From the NCBI GenBank assembly GCA_035236585.1, contig CP141130.1, positions 74,781,944 through 74,845,943 of the forward strand: a stretch of DNA of 64,000 bases. The letters are read 5' to 3'. The notes beneath the pieces are model-generated. The model saw only the letters and a program-made list of their open reading frames with translations. It had not been told where the DNA came from and did no database searches. Below are positions 23,112 through 35,039 of this stretch, in pieces. The position numbers and the translations under genes are program-made. This DNA is from Warburgia ugandensis. Taxonomy: Eukaryota; Streptophyta; Magnoliopsida; Canellales; Canellaceae. Within the stretch, counting starts at the first letter, position 1; each line of letters starts with the position of its first letter.

Positions 23112-25200
23112 ATTGGTACCTTGATTATGCCTCTTGAGAGGTAGCCTCTCCCACATACTATCATCACGGGCTTTGTCCTTGTTGTACAGCCTGGGTAGCG
23201 GGCGTGTGTACCACTAACAAGTATGGTGGCTATTGATATGTAGGTTCTTAGACTGCTGCTAGTACGATTATTAGTACTGGTAATGTTGATGGTTTGTGTG
23301 GGGTAATACCCTTAGTTACTTGTTTGTTGGTTTTAACATACGCTATGCATGGTATTTACATGGCTGGTCTCTATCTTCTTTCCTTTAGCAGTACCAGAAT
23401 CAATCTTCCTAGTAGGCACCCATAACAGAAGTCCTTCAAACTTAATCGTGGCTTCCGTGTTAGTTCTGGTGTTGATCAAGCTTTCAAGATTGATGTGATA
23501 TTGTGGCATTATCCTTTAATGGATGGATGTAAAGAGTGGATAACCACTAACTCAATCTTGTTCTAAAGGTCAATCTTTAATTTGAGTGGCCATGTTCTAC
23601 CACCTTCGCACATATGTTGCAAAAGTTTCCTTGTTCACGTGAGTTAGAGCCTCGAGCTCAGCTCATTTTGGTAGCCCATCATGTTTGTGTGAATATTGAT
23701 CAATTAAAGCCTTTAGTTAAGTGGTCCACGATGTGACTATCTCTTGACTACAATTGTTAAACCATTGGATGGTGGCACCCTTGAGACTCTTTTGAAAATA
23801 TTTCACCAAGTACCACCCATCATCTATTACAATCTTAGATAGATCAGCAAATGTTCCTTAAGATTCCCTCTTGGAGGGTCGATCCCATTATACTTGGAGA
23901 AGTCTAGAAGTTTTGCACTTTGATGTGAGATCAACTCTAGAAAGAGACAAAGATCCATGAAGCTATTGGATTATTTATTCTCTTGATGATTCTTTTGAGC
24001 TTCTTTTTTCAGCTTCTCAACCTCCTTTACTAATCTTTACTATTAGGGGAAACCTATGGTAGGAACTCGTACTCGTGGATCATTGTACTAGTCAGTTGGA
24101 CCATTTGGACGACGCTCAAAGTAATGGATGTGCTGGTGGGACGACGTAAGATTGCTGGTTTGAGGGTTTGGATGAAGTGGCATGGACAGGACAAGGGTTG
24201 CCCCCCTTCGTGGTTGTGAGAGTTCAAAGAAGAGGTTCCAAGTACTAGAGCGGGACCAAGAACCATTTTTGCAAGGAATATAGAGTTTGCTCGAATTGAA
24301 GGGAAGAACACGATCAGCCCCGGGTTCCACCCAATAGCAGTACCAAGAACCGCTTTGGACTACATGACATTAAGGCTGGAATGATGACTGGATCTAAGAT
24401 GGCTGTTGGGGAATCCAATTGGTTGTTACAGCAATGGGAAAATAGGTTTCCCTGGGCAGGTGTGAAGGTCCATCTACTATAACAACCTTTCTAAAACTAG
24501 AAGATTGGTGGTCTGCTGCCCTGTTGTAACTAGAAGTGACTATTTTGTTTGTGTCTTGCCACACAAAATGCTATCCCACTACCCACTGTGATTTGAATGT
24601 GAAGGTACTATTGGAAACCCTTTAGATGGTTGGTAAGGAATCCCAAGTGGGAGAGTGAACTGTAGAACGCTAGTACCAAGATGATATGATGAAGATGGTG
24701 ATTGGGTGAGGTTAGCCACATGGCCTGTCAAGTTTGAATGGAGGAGAATACTATGTCCATGATTAGAGTGGTGATTGGTTGCCTAGCAGGGCCAGGCGGA
24801 GGACTAGGCTCGATAGAATCCGAAGTAGAAGTTTCCCTAGTTTATAGAAGAATCTCTTCAATGGCTGGCAATACCAATGTACCAATGTCCCCTATTTCTT
24901 GTGGTCTCTACGTGAGGGAGAGATGTTGTTTCTTTGTTCGAGATCCTCCATTAATGGGGATCAGAGGGCCACTCTCGAATGAGCCCTTCTTTGACATCAT
25001 GGTGGACCCACTATGTTGAGGTGCCCTTAGTGCAGGTACAAGTATTGCTAAACACACACTTACTTTAAGCATATAAAAAAATAAAATAAACCTAGAGTAT
25101 CACTTCTCTTTGTTAGTTTTATTCTGCCTCTAGTAATAGTTAAGCAATGATAAATTCCTTCTAAAAATTTACCATTTAGCCATCAACACTATTCCATAGG
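23112..25200 (-). pseudogene. Decayed minus-strand gypsy gag region (Tat/Ogre-like)
   Basis: On the minus strand, between about 24000 and 23430, broken frames give 'YFQKSLKGATIQWFNN', then 'ETFATYVRRWWNMATQIKD'. These fit the capsid pattern of gypsy Gag (F..SL.G.A..W, then T..Y..RW..LA.Q). Stops and frame changes are frequent. The segment is followed (minus order) by the zinc-knuckle-like fragment at 20424-20176 and preceded by a primer-binding site at 25235. About 24000-25200 would be the leader and N-terminus and shows no clear motif. Confidence 0.6.
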
Positions 25201-25217
25201 ACTTTCAAGTCGGGCAA

Positions 25218-25235
25218 TCCCCAACAAAGTCGCCA
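25218..25235 (-). promoter_or_regulatory. Primer-binding site of the minus-strand gypsy element
   Basis: The minus strand reads TGGCGACTTTGTTGGGGA, the form used by Ogre/Tat-type elements (as I recall, complementary to a tRNA-Arg). It lies one base from the presumed LTR end tgca. Confidence 0.75.
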
Positions 25236-26564
25236 TTGCAGGCATATCAAATGCATATTTGCATTCTATACATACACTCATACACGTAGTAGCAGTACGC
25301 TCGCTCCATTGTGGATATATTAGGGGTTTTGGAGTCGCCACCCACATCTTTTGCCTACATCAGAACTACCAGGCTATGCTCAAGAAATTCTCGTGCTTAA
25401 TTTTAAACCCTAATTACTAATTGGTCCTTAGTGGTATACAGATCCACTATATGTCTACTATCACATACCACATTGCTGCATTCTTTTCGTTTTAAGAGGA
25501 TAGGTCCTTAACCAAATGCTCTGAACTGATTAAGTTCAATAGCTTAAACTTGAGGCATACTGGTCTATCAAGCTGCTAGGCCATGGGTCCTCAACCAAAC
25601 CTCTTTAAAGAAACAGATGAATGTGGAAAAGTAAACATGATACAGTGATGTAGGGGTATCAAGTTTCCTAGTATGGCATGTGGAGCTATGTCACCGCCTA
25701 GGGTCTACTAATCATCTTAAAAGGTATGATGCAAGCGATGCTAGGTACAAGAATTTAGATAAGAAAGAGAAACTCCGGATAGGCTTAATGGCCTATAGCA
25801 ATGTTCAATACCGGGTCCTTAACCAGGCCTACCCTAAATAAAGACACAATTGCAAGACGATAAATAATGCACCTAATAGTCCATGATGCATCCATGGGAG
25901 TGGTCTTCACTTATCATATAGTACATTGATGGTAAACAGCAAAGTCTTAGTCAAGATTAACTAGTAGCTATAGGAGGAAAAGAAATTATGTACAGGCTAA
26001 AGGAAAGGTATGATATACCCTTGCAACCCTCTTATAATAGTATGTAAAGAAACAGAAAGAAAACTTAAGTATAGGACACACATGTACATTCAGTGGTATG
26101 ATGTTCTAGTATTCATCACATGGTAAAAACAACTAGCTGTATTCTAGTCCGGCACATCCCCGAATAGAACTACCAATAGTGGTTTTCTATTTCAGAACAT
26201 ATCTTAGAATTGTGTAGAGGGCATAAGCGGCCAAGAGGCCCAAAGGCCAGATCTCTGTCCTGTTCTCCTTCTACATATCACTCAATTGGCATACTCTCAA
26301 TCTTTTTGGGGAAAATGAAAAGATCTCAGAAACTAAAAGAAAATTACTCAAAAATGCTCTGAAATATAAAGAATTACTCTTGGAAAAAAGCTTTACTGAA
26401 ATCTGATGGCAATGAAAATGATCCACACAATTTACACATTGGAGTGATATAGCAATAAGATTGACACTTTTTCAAAGTTTGTCATGTATTCCCACCATTT
26501 CCCAAGCACTCTCTTCAAGTTTCTAGCAATTTTTTTACAAGTTCCTAAGAGTTCTTAAGGGCCC

Positions 26565-26574
26565 CTATTTATAG
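26565..26574 (-). promoter_or_regulatory. TATA box of the minus-strand LTR
   Basis: CTATAAATAG on the minus strand, followed by ggggccc, is a canonical plant TATA element. It stands where an LTR promoter is expected relative to the primer site at 25235. Confidence 0.65.
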
Positions 26575-26815
26575 TTTGAGATTTCGGGGTGAGTTGGCAG
26601 AAATGTATAGTGAAATGGCATGTCAGCTAATATCCACTCCACCGACTTAGAGAGATTTGATGGGCCTTAATAGACTTTTAGACACTCTACATTGACCATA
26701 TCTAACTTATTTCCACTTCCAAAAGGTTATTAATAGACTTTTTATCTAAAAAACGTTAAGGAGTACACAAGGTATGTCATTTTTAGGAGACAGATGTCAC
26801 CACCAAGTTATACAG

Positions 26816-26924
26816 CTAGGGTGCACAAAGCTCCCACCTATGCGGGGTCCAGGGAAGGGGCCTTGAACCCGTGACCTCAAGGTCACATGATGACAACTTT
26901 TACCGTTGCGCCAAGGCTCCCCTT
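26816..26924 (-). mobile_element. Au-like SINE with internal deletion
   Basis: The minus strand starts with ggggagccttggcgcaacgg (polymerase III A-box region) and carries 'gaggtcacgggttcaagg' (B box). It then jumps directly to 'ccccttccctggaccccgca', ending 'taggtgggagctttgtgcac'. About 65 bp of the middle ('cctcttgcaa..' to '..ttgtggtcc') present in the copy at 3534 are missing. No clear target duplication is seen. Confidence 0.85.
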
Positions 26925-28054
26925 CTATTGTCGAATCATAGGATCTTTATGGTTAAACAGAATATCAAGAAATTATTAGGCATCTGCACATACAAAATTA
27001 ATCATAGACATAAAACTCGGGGTTGGGAAACAAGTAATCACGAAGACAGGTATTCAGCAAAGACAGACATTTGGGAAAAGTTTGGGAAATGAACCACTAT
27101 TAGGACATCAATTAAGTTTTAAACTTAAAATTAATTATACTTCCAAATAATATATGAAATTTTGATAAATTATTCATGCAATTTGTGTTTAATGGGTAAA
27201 ATTCCGTTGACATAAAGAAATTTTAGAGCCACTCAGGAATAAGTCAGCAGATAGAAATGTGAGAATTTAAATGTTTCGATTTATTTCGACATTTTTTTTA
27301 AACTGTGTTTGCAGTAGAAAGTACAAGAATTCCCCTAATGGGGTTAGGGTTCAGTCTCTCTTTAATATTGAAGAGTTGAAGACACGGACGCCCGGCAGTC
27401 TTTAACCCTGATTATTCAGGAGAGGGATTCCTTCTTGCACTACAGCACTAGAAGGCCTCTGCTCAAGCATCTCCTTGAGAGTTATGTCCTCAAGACCTGC
27501 TTTCTGTTAAGACTTTACTATCAAATTATTCAAGTTCCATCCGTTTCACACCCTGAGAAAAGAGAAAAATTATACTAAAGTGGTTAGGATAGCCAATGAA
27601 TGGAGATCTGCAGACATGGCCCATAAAATTAATGGTTTGGATCACCTGCATCAAAGTTCTGACCTTGGCTCCGCCATTGCCAAGGCTGCAAAGTGCAGCA
27701 TCCTTTTGAGATCCCGTTCTTGTTAACCAGGGATTATTAAAGTTTATTAACAGCAAAATATACCCATCATCTCATTGCTTCTCTTATATGAAATTAATCA
27801 TGAACAAAGACGTCCGTTTAGTTGTTTATTTACCCAAAGGCTAATGAAGAAAGACTCTTTGACAAGATAGACTTGTACATTACTGTCAGTGTAACCAAGA
27901 GCACTAACAGAGTACATATCATTGTCAATGCACACTCGTACTGTTCCTAACACCTTCATAAGAGGCATGGATGAAAGGTGAAGTGGTGTCTCTCAGTTTC
28001 CAAGCAGGATAAAAGAAAATAAAAGCGGATAGTAGTAGCTTCGAAAAATGCAGA
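26925..28054. other. AKR downstream flank; no other gene recognised
   Basis: It includes the presumed 3' untranslated region of the aldo-keto reductase (below 28055) and the outer part of the gypsy LTR. A minus-strand frame at 27526-27756 is open, but I do not recognise it. A clear polyadenylation signal cannot be singled out in this AT-rich sequence. Confidence 0.4.
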
Positions 28055-31000
28055 TCAGTTACCCTTCCATGATTCCAGAGGTGGGGTATCTGAATCCTTG
28101 TAAGAACTTGAGTACCCACCATACCTATCTCCTTTTACAGCATCAGCCGAAGCATAGGATTCAAGTTGAGCCATTTCATCTGGTGTTAGCTTCACATTGA
28201 GAGCTCCAATGTTCTGCTGGAGGTTTTCAATCTTGGTGGTTCCCGGAATTGGACAAACATCATCTCCCTGGTGATGAACCCAAGCCAATGCAAGCTGTGA
28301 AGGGGTGCATCCCTTCCTCGTGGCCATTTCACTTACATGTTCAAATATACGTGCATTATGCTCCAGATTCTCACCTTTAAATCTTGGTAGAATCTACACA
28401 TGCATTGCATACATCTTAGTAAAACATACTGAGACAGATATACACCAATACATACACCATATACCCATCTTTATAGAATTTATAATAACCTTTCAGTCAC
28501 ACCATTAAAACAGCAGATAAACATTGCACACATATCATCATGCGATGGTTATTTCATCCAACTCGATGATATGCTTCAATACTTCTTACCAGGTGATGCT
28601 GAGAAGTTGCAAACAAGACCAAAGTAATTGCTACTTTCTTATAACAGTAAGAAGGATACTGTTTGATGTCCTAAATGGTGTACAAAGAAAGTACCTTTCG
28701 AAAGTCACCATCTGCCAAAGTATCAACCAGTTTGGGACCTGATGAAAGGAAACCCCTGCAAAGAGGGCTGTATGCAACAATCCCTATACCAAGTTCTCTG
28801 AATAGCATTTAACAAAGTAGAGATTAGAACTAAATTTTCAAATAGCAATGTCCCGAAGCTTCTTATCTTTTGTGTCACAAAGAACTGACCTGCAAGTAGG
28901 AATTACATCCTCTTCCACATCCCTTGTCCACAGAGACCACTCCAACTGTACTGCTGTTATCGGATGAACAGCATGTGCTCTCCTGATAGTTGAAGCAGAG
29001 GCTTCAGATAGCCCTATGTACTTAATTTTTCCCTCTTCAACTAGTTTCTTAAGTTCTCCCACCTTGTGAAGAAGGGGATAAACATTGAAGGATAAATCAT
29101 GAAACAAGCAGAAGAATATAAAGCAGTAAAGAAATATGAGTTAGAACATCAGATGCCAAAACAAACACATTTGTTCCGTATGGAGAAGCAGATGACAAAC
29201 AGCAATTTTTCCCATGATGTCATCACATCATATATTCTGATCTAAATTTATGGTAGATTTCACAAATGGTAAATATCAAAGAAATGATAAAGATCACAGG
29301 TATGAGACAACCAAGTGACCTTCTGATCAGGAAACTATGCATTGCCCTTATGGACTATAATTTCTTGGGACAGAAGTTTGTAAAAGAAATTCAACGAATG
29401 TTTTGCTGTTAAGATCATAAACCAAAATATCATTTTTATAAAAGGCACATCACAAATGGTAAATATCAAAGAATGATAAAGATCACAGGTAGGAGACAAC
29501 CAAGTGACCTTCTGATCAGGACACTATGCTTTTCCCTTATGGACTATAATTTCTTGGTACAGAAGTTTGTAAAAGAAATTCAACAAATGTTTTGCTATTA
29601 AGATCATAAACCAAAATATCATTTTTATAAAAGACACATCAAAGCATCTTGACCTGAAGAAGCTTCTTCTAGTTATCTATCTAGTTAGAAGTTTTTTTTT
29701 TTTTTTTTGAACTGTACCTCGTTAAAAGCTGAGTCTATCAAAGAAGCCAACACAGACCTTTCTGAAAATTGAAGTTAACATTTAATTAACTTGGACTACA
29801 TATGCTTCCTAAATATATATATGGCATTTTGAAGTTAGAAATGAGAAAGCCCAAAAAGTTTGTTCAATTTTTGACATGATAGAATGCCCCAAAGTCTGCC
29901 TTGAAGATAATGACAAATCCAACAAGTATCACTAGAAGTCCATAACTTGTAAGCTTGAATCACGACTCTCAGTGACAGCTGCTGACTTCAGATGGGGGGA
30001 TGTTAATGAATTTCAATAGAGTTAAAAGATTTAGTAGAACAAAATCATCACTACAGAGTTTGTGCTACAAGTGTTACAAGGGCCCTGAACTCATCTCTCA
30101 ACTACCAGAAGCTCCATAAACGCATCATAGAGCTACTGAAACATTATTTGGGTGAAAGCTTTCACAAAAAAAGACTCTGAATCCTAAATTGTTTTATGGA
30201 AAATAAAGTGTCTAGGAATAGGAAGGGGACATTTTTCTCTCATCAGGAGTATATTTCAGATCTCTTACAGAAGAGAAGAAAATTGGGAGCAAGACCAGCA
30301 GATAATCCACATGAAAAGTTTCACAAATTTGAGATAGACAGGGTCCAGCAGATAAACAAAATCTTCCAGGAAATTGATTTATCTCACAGTTACTAGGTCA
30401 AAAAACAACACATCCTTAATGTACTCATTTAGCTTATGCATGAACCTGAAACAACATATCTTAAAACAACTGATAGGCTTTAGGCATCTCAAGCTGATCC
30501 TAGGAGGTAGTTATATCTGAAAGAGTGGATGATGAAGAGATAAATAAAAAATTGTTGGTAATCAATAGACCTCACAATAACTTTGGCAAAATTAGCCTAC
30601 AAAATCAATGTAGTCATCAAATTTATGCATGAACTTACTTAAGCAATTGATAGGATTTTGATGGATAAACCGGAGGTTTATATTCAAAGAGTGCATACTT
30701 AAAATAAAGGATAAGTTACTATGAAAATCAGGCAAGTTATAAGTTAGATAAAACATGTATAGTTCGAGTTATTGTACTTTTGTTGCTAGAATCTTGGAGA
30801 AAGTAAAAAAGCAGTGTCTTGTAGAAAATGCAACAACACAGTACTGGAAATGACTAATGCCACTTTGTAAAATGGTTTACTGATCTTTGTCTAAGATGGG
30901 AGTCCACATTAGCTCTCTCATAAGTTTGTCTGGTGATAAATCAGGCAACTAAGATCAAGTTTTCAGCAGAAGGACCAAGCCAAGTGGGGTGAATTGTCAC

Positions 31001-34000
31001 TTTGTCAGACTAATCAAGTTAAAAATTAGCTAGCAGATATCCTCATCAAGATAATTGGTAGAAATATGAGATCTGGTCTTCTAACAAGTTGGCATAAATC
31101 ACATCTATTGACCAGCCAAAGGGGAAGGATCAAGAGTAAAAGTTCAATGAATCACTTGTTTAACTTAAACATACATTTGCCTTCTGAGTGTACTAACACT
31201 AGTTTGGTATATTATGAAAGAATTAGGAAAGGCCTACTTCTGTCTTTCCTCCTCTCATATGTATTTTCCTATTTTTCTTCCTTTTAGTTTAATATGAATG
31301 AAGCCCAAGGTTCAGAGTACTCTTTAACTGTGGTCCTGATATTCTAACATATTCCTAAGAGTGGCAATCTAGTCTTCCTAATATAACCATTAGCAGCTCC
31401 GACTAAAGGCCCTTACTAGGCCACTGTTGACATGGGAGTGTCTCTAGTTCAAATATCTGATTTCAAATCAAGGAATAAAATGTTAGATCCTCATGATATG
31501 GACATCTTAGATCAACACCCAATGGACATCTTATATCAACATTTAACAGACATATTAGGACAACACAAACAGGATGTTTTAAATCATCACATTTTGGACA
31601 TCTCAGATCCACATAAAATAGACATCTCAGATCATCGCATCGTTGCCTTTTTCCCTTGGTCAAAACTTGTTCAGTTTTCACCTAGTCAAAAAGGCATTGA
31701 CTGGTCAAGATCTCATATCAGTCAAATTTAAGAAACTACTTATATGAGAGATTAGTAAATTTAGGAAAATAATTGTATACAAAATATATGTATGGACATT
31801 ACTTGAATGGGTTTAGGAAATTACTTAAGGCTTAGAAATTGTTATTTAATAAACATCCAAGTTTAGGAAACCATTATTCGAAAAGTACCTAAAATTTAGA
31901 AGCTAATACTTAGTTTAGTAAACTATTATTTTTTACGAAGTTGCTTTTAGTCTTCTACACGGTTTCTATGGGACAGCTGTTCTTATCTATTTATACTCCC
32001 TTGTGGCTTAAATCAAGATAGTGTATTTGGACATTTTTTTCATTTAAGAACTTGGAGATTTCTCTACTTTCTTTTATCTTCTATATCTCCTAGAGGGATC
32101 CTAGAGCAGTGAGATGCCTAATTCTGTATCTTTAAGGTGGTGATTCTTCTATGTCCTTAAAGTGGTGCGCTAGTTCTATTCATTAGTTATGTATCTCTAT
32201 TATAGTGAGTATTCTGTATTCTTAGAGTGGTGAGCTATTTTTATACCTAGTCTTATATCTCCATGATGGCAGTTCTCCTATATTCGTTGATGGGATGAGC
32301 CATTTTATTTTATCCTATTATCCAGTATCAAATGGGTATCACAGCATGGTTACTATAGCATTTTGAGCATGGCAGGTGAATACTTTTGGCAAGGATGTTC
32401 GTGACTTAGAGATGGATGACCTAAGGTGACACTTCAAGATGTTTCTATCCAACTAGCTATTTTAGAGGAATGTCGAAAGTGTCTCAAATCCTACAACTTT
32501 GCAGGAAATATTATTTGAGTTCCAAATCCTAAGGCAAACATGCATTTAGAAAAAGAGTATCAAGACATTTCCAACGTGTTTGATATGGCATTCACTTCAA
32601 ATGAATCTTTCTTGGTGATTGTCCAACATTTTTTATATTACTGCAACATCACATATTCTGTTCTTGGGCGATCAATACTATGAAAAAAGAACCTATCTTT
32701 GACAAATATCCGAGTGAAGATAATTCATTGATCAGTGTGTTTAAGCCACTAGGAGACCCGACAATGCGAATGATTCCATTCGTGATGATTTTCCTCAAGA
32801 AAATGATGATGACTAGTTACACCACACCATCTTTCACATCCAATGCACGTCCAATAGCAAGGTAGCATTCACTAGAAACTATAATCAGTGTTCTGGGTTT
32901 GCAACTAATGCAGATGCAAAGATTTCAAACACTTTCAACGTAGCTGATCTTTCAATGTAAAAAGAAAGGACAATGTTGAAAACCCAAGGACAAGTTCTTT
33001 CCAATCCAGAGAGAATGACACGGGAGTCTCTACTCAAAATAAACTAATTTTGGATCAAGGAAGAAAATGCTAGATCCTCATGATATAGACATCTTAGGAC
33101 AACATAAACTAGACATTTTAAATCATCACATTTTGGATAGATCAGATCCGTGACATCTTGGTTCATCACGTCTTGGATGTTTGAGATCTGCCAGAAGAGA
33201 CACAACCTATGGCACTTTCCTTTTTGCCTTGGTCAAAACTTGTTCTTGAAGTTTTCCCCTGGTCAAAAAGGTGTTGACTGGTCAAGATCTCAAATCAGTC
33301 AAATTTAGGAAACTAATTGTATGAGAAATTAGTAAATTTAGGAAACTGCTTGTATATAAGATATATGTATGAAAATTACTAGAATTGGTTTAGGAAGCTA
33401 CCCAAGGTTTAGAAATTGTTATTTAGGAAACACAAATTTAGGAACTCATTGTTGGAAAAGTACCTAAGACTTAAAAGCCAATATTTAGTTTAGAAAACTA
33501 TTATTCTTTAAGAAGTTACTTTAGTCTTTTACATTGGTTACATTGGAGGGCTGTTCTCATCTATTTATACTCCCCTTGTAACTTGAATCAAGACAGAGTA
33601 TTTTGACTCTCTTTTTTTTTCATTAAAGGAATTATAGATTTCTCCACTTTCTTTTATCTTTTGTATATCTTCGAGGAATCCTAGAGTGGTCAAATGCCTA
33701 ATTTTGTATCTTTAAGGTGATGATTCTTTGGTGAGCTATTTTTATACTTTGGCATGTATCTCTATGGTAGTGGTTCCCCTATATCCATATAGTGGTCAGC
33801 TATTTCAATCTCTCCTATTATATTTTGTTCTATCATATTATCCAGTATAAAGAGTCACCTAATTCACCACTAGGGCCAAGTAATCTGATCAAGGTTTAAA
33901 TTGAATTTTCACATATAAGTTGACAAAAAATGAATCAAAAGCAGAAATTATATGGTGCATACAGGAGTAAACCTTAGCCATGATACTTGATAGAGGAAAT

Positions 34001-34857
34001 GGTGAAACAAGATTCATGTGGCTGACCCCTAATCAGGATAAGGTCTTGATGATAATTATGACTAAACCTTGAACTCACACATGCACCCGGAAGTTCAGCA
34101 GGCTATACCCTAAGGTTCTCATAAATCAGACAATTTAGCCCTCGAATTTGGTCAAGTTTTTACTACAGCTATTTGCAAACATTTTATACCGTCTACTTGC
34201 ACCACCCAACATTTTTTGGAATTTGCCCTGTTTGACCAGAAACCCAAAGCGACCCAGATCGTTTTTTAGCAACATAAGCAAATCATGTAAAATCCCTACA
34301 ACAAACCTAATAAAATTCCCAACAAAAAGAGAAGAAAACAAACCGTTATCTCGATGGGCACTTTCGTATCAATTCGGTGCTGATAATACAAATCAATACA
34401 ATCCATACCAAGTCTCTTCAAACTGGCCTCACAAGCAGCCCGTACATACTCCGGGTCACCCCTTGCCACCCTTTTCCCATCAGCTGTAGTACTAATACCA
34501 AACTTAGTCGCCAATTCCACTTCTCCTCTCATCCCCTTAAGCGCCTAAATAGAACAGAAAAATCTAAAAACAAGAAGAACATGAACATAAATTCAGATAC
34601 AATATAGATGGGGCTTGGTTATTTACCTTTCCAAGGAGGATTTCGTTGGTATGAGGGCCATAGATATCTGAGGTATCAAGGAAGGTGATGCCATTTTTGA
34701 CAGCATAGTGAATGAGATGGATCATGTCAGGTTCTGGTTTTGGAGGGCCGTAGAAGGCAGACATACCCATGCAACCAAGGCCTTGGGCTGAGACTTCCAG
34801 GCCTTGAGAGCCCAGTTTGATTCGCCTTACACTACCAGTTCTAGCAGCAGCAGCCAT
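28055..34857 (-). CDS. NADPH-dependent aldo-keto reductase, five exons (auxin-induced PCNT115/AKR13-like)
   Basis: Exons on the minus strand are 34857-34627, 34544-34344, 29062-28890, 28797-28695 and 28393-28055. All introns have GT/AG borders, and phases close to 348 codons plus stop, the usual family length. Translation opens [20 protein letters not shown] and has '[17 protein letters not shown]'. The catalytic tetrad is D61 and Y66 (FLDTSDIYG), K91 (LATKFG) and H133 (LYYQHRID). Later come '[20 protein letters not shown]', '[19 protein letters not shown]', '[14 protein letters not shown]' and the NADPH phosphate-binding '[11 protein letters not shown]' (287-297). Relatives usually have Gly where C215 stands. 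These soluble TIM-barrel enzymes reduce aldehydes and ketones to alcohols; the substrate cannot be read from sequence. I see no defect, so it is probably functional. Confidence 0.95.
29261..29640. repeat. 190-bp tandem duplication in intron 2
   Basis: The unit starting cacaaatggtaaatatcaaa occurs at 29261 and 29451 and matches closely through '..catttttataaaagacacatca'. A few substitutions separate the copies. Confidence 0.92.
31426..33849 (+). mobile_element. Short non-autonomous LTR element in AKR intron 2
   Basis: Two long direct repeats, about 31426-32340 and 33014-33849, share 'gatcctcatgatat.gacatc', '..tcatcacattttgga', 'cccttggtcaaaacttgttc', 'gtcaagatctca.atcagtc' and end 'ttatccagtat'. 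Directly after the left copy, TGGGTATCACAGC (32343-32355) resembles a tRNA-Met primer site. The spacer of about 670 bp holds only a short damaged frame (32680-32865), so the element lacks pol. A TG start at 31481/33068 is possible, but similarity runs about 55 bp further left. No target duplication was found, so the outer ends are uncertain. Confidence 0.7.
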
Positions 34858-34917
34858 GCCTATTCTCCTGTGTTGTGGTTTCCGAAAGTCTGCCTCCTGA
34901 AAGTCTACTTGAGTATG

Positions 34918-34956
34918 TTTAAATAGTGGAGTCTGTCTTGGACATAAACGGATTGG
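34918..34956 (-). promoter_or_regulatory. Candidate core promoter of the aldo-keto reductase
   Basis: On the minus strand, CTATTTAAAC (34918-34926) is a TATA-like element about 65 bp upstream of the ATG. A CCAAT pentamer (34952-34956) lies about 30 bp further up. Position and spacing are plausible; there is no direct evidence of the transcription start. Confidence 0.5.
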
Positions 34957-34989
34957 TTGGTGGAATACTAGGTGGCGTGTCGTTTTCAG

Positions 34990-35036
34990 GGTTTTTTTTT
35001 TTTTTTTTTTGACAGCATATTGAATAAGATGATGAT
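34990..35036 (-). repeat. Exon-1-like fragment followed by a poly-A tract, upstream of AKR
   Basis: Plus-strand tttttgacagcatattgaat at about 35006 resembles tttttgacagcatagtgaat in exon 1 (34695-34714). The match continues as 'aagatg' against 'gagatg'. On the minus strand it would encode HLIQYAVK against HLIHYAVK in exon 1, and then runs straight into about 20 A residues (34991-35010). Confidence 0.6.
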
Positions 35037-35039
35037 GAT

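Larger units (their letters stand above)
25237..27200 (-). repeat. 5' LTR of the minus-strand Tat/Ogre-like element
   Basis: The left boundary is set by the primer site. Near it, 'tggagtcgccacccacatc' (about 25330-25350) is a block usual near the 3' end of such LTRs. A TATA element on the minus strand (26565-26574) divides the promoter part on its right from the transcribed part on its left. A SINE interrupts it at 26816-26924. The far end is not resolved; 27200 is an estimate. No matching 3' LTR was found in the window. Confidence 0.55.
29063..34343 (-). other. Intron 2 of the aldo-keto reductase, 5.3 kb, repeat-filled
   Basis: The donor GTTTGT follows ..VPIEIT (34343) and the acceptor cacaag precedes VGELKK (29063). 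The other introns are 82, 92 and 301 bp, so this one is greatly enlarged. It contains a 190-bp tandem duplication (29261-29640), a T tract (about 29692-29709) and a short LTR element (31426-33849). Frames inside it are not conserved coding sequence. Confidence 0.9.

Noticed and set aside
27526-27756. Minus-strand 76-codon frame as an additional AKR exon
   Set aside because: The reading frame of the gene ends at 28055 with the normal C-terminus; this frame has no AKR similarity.
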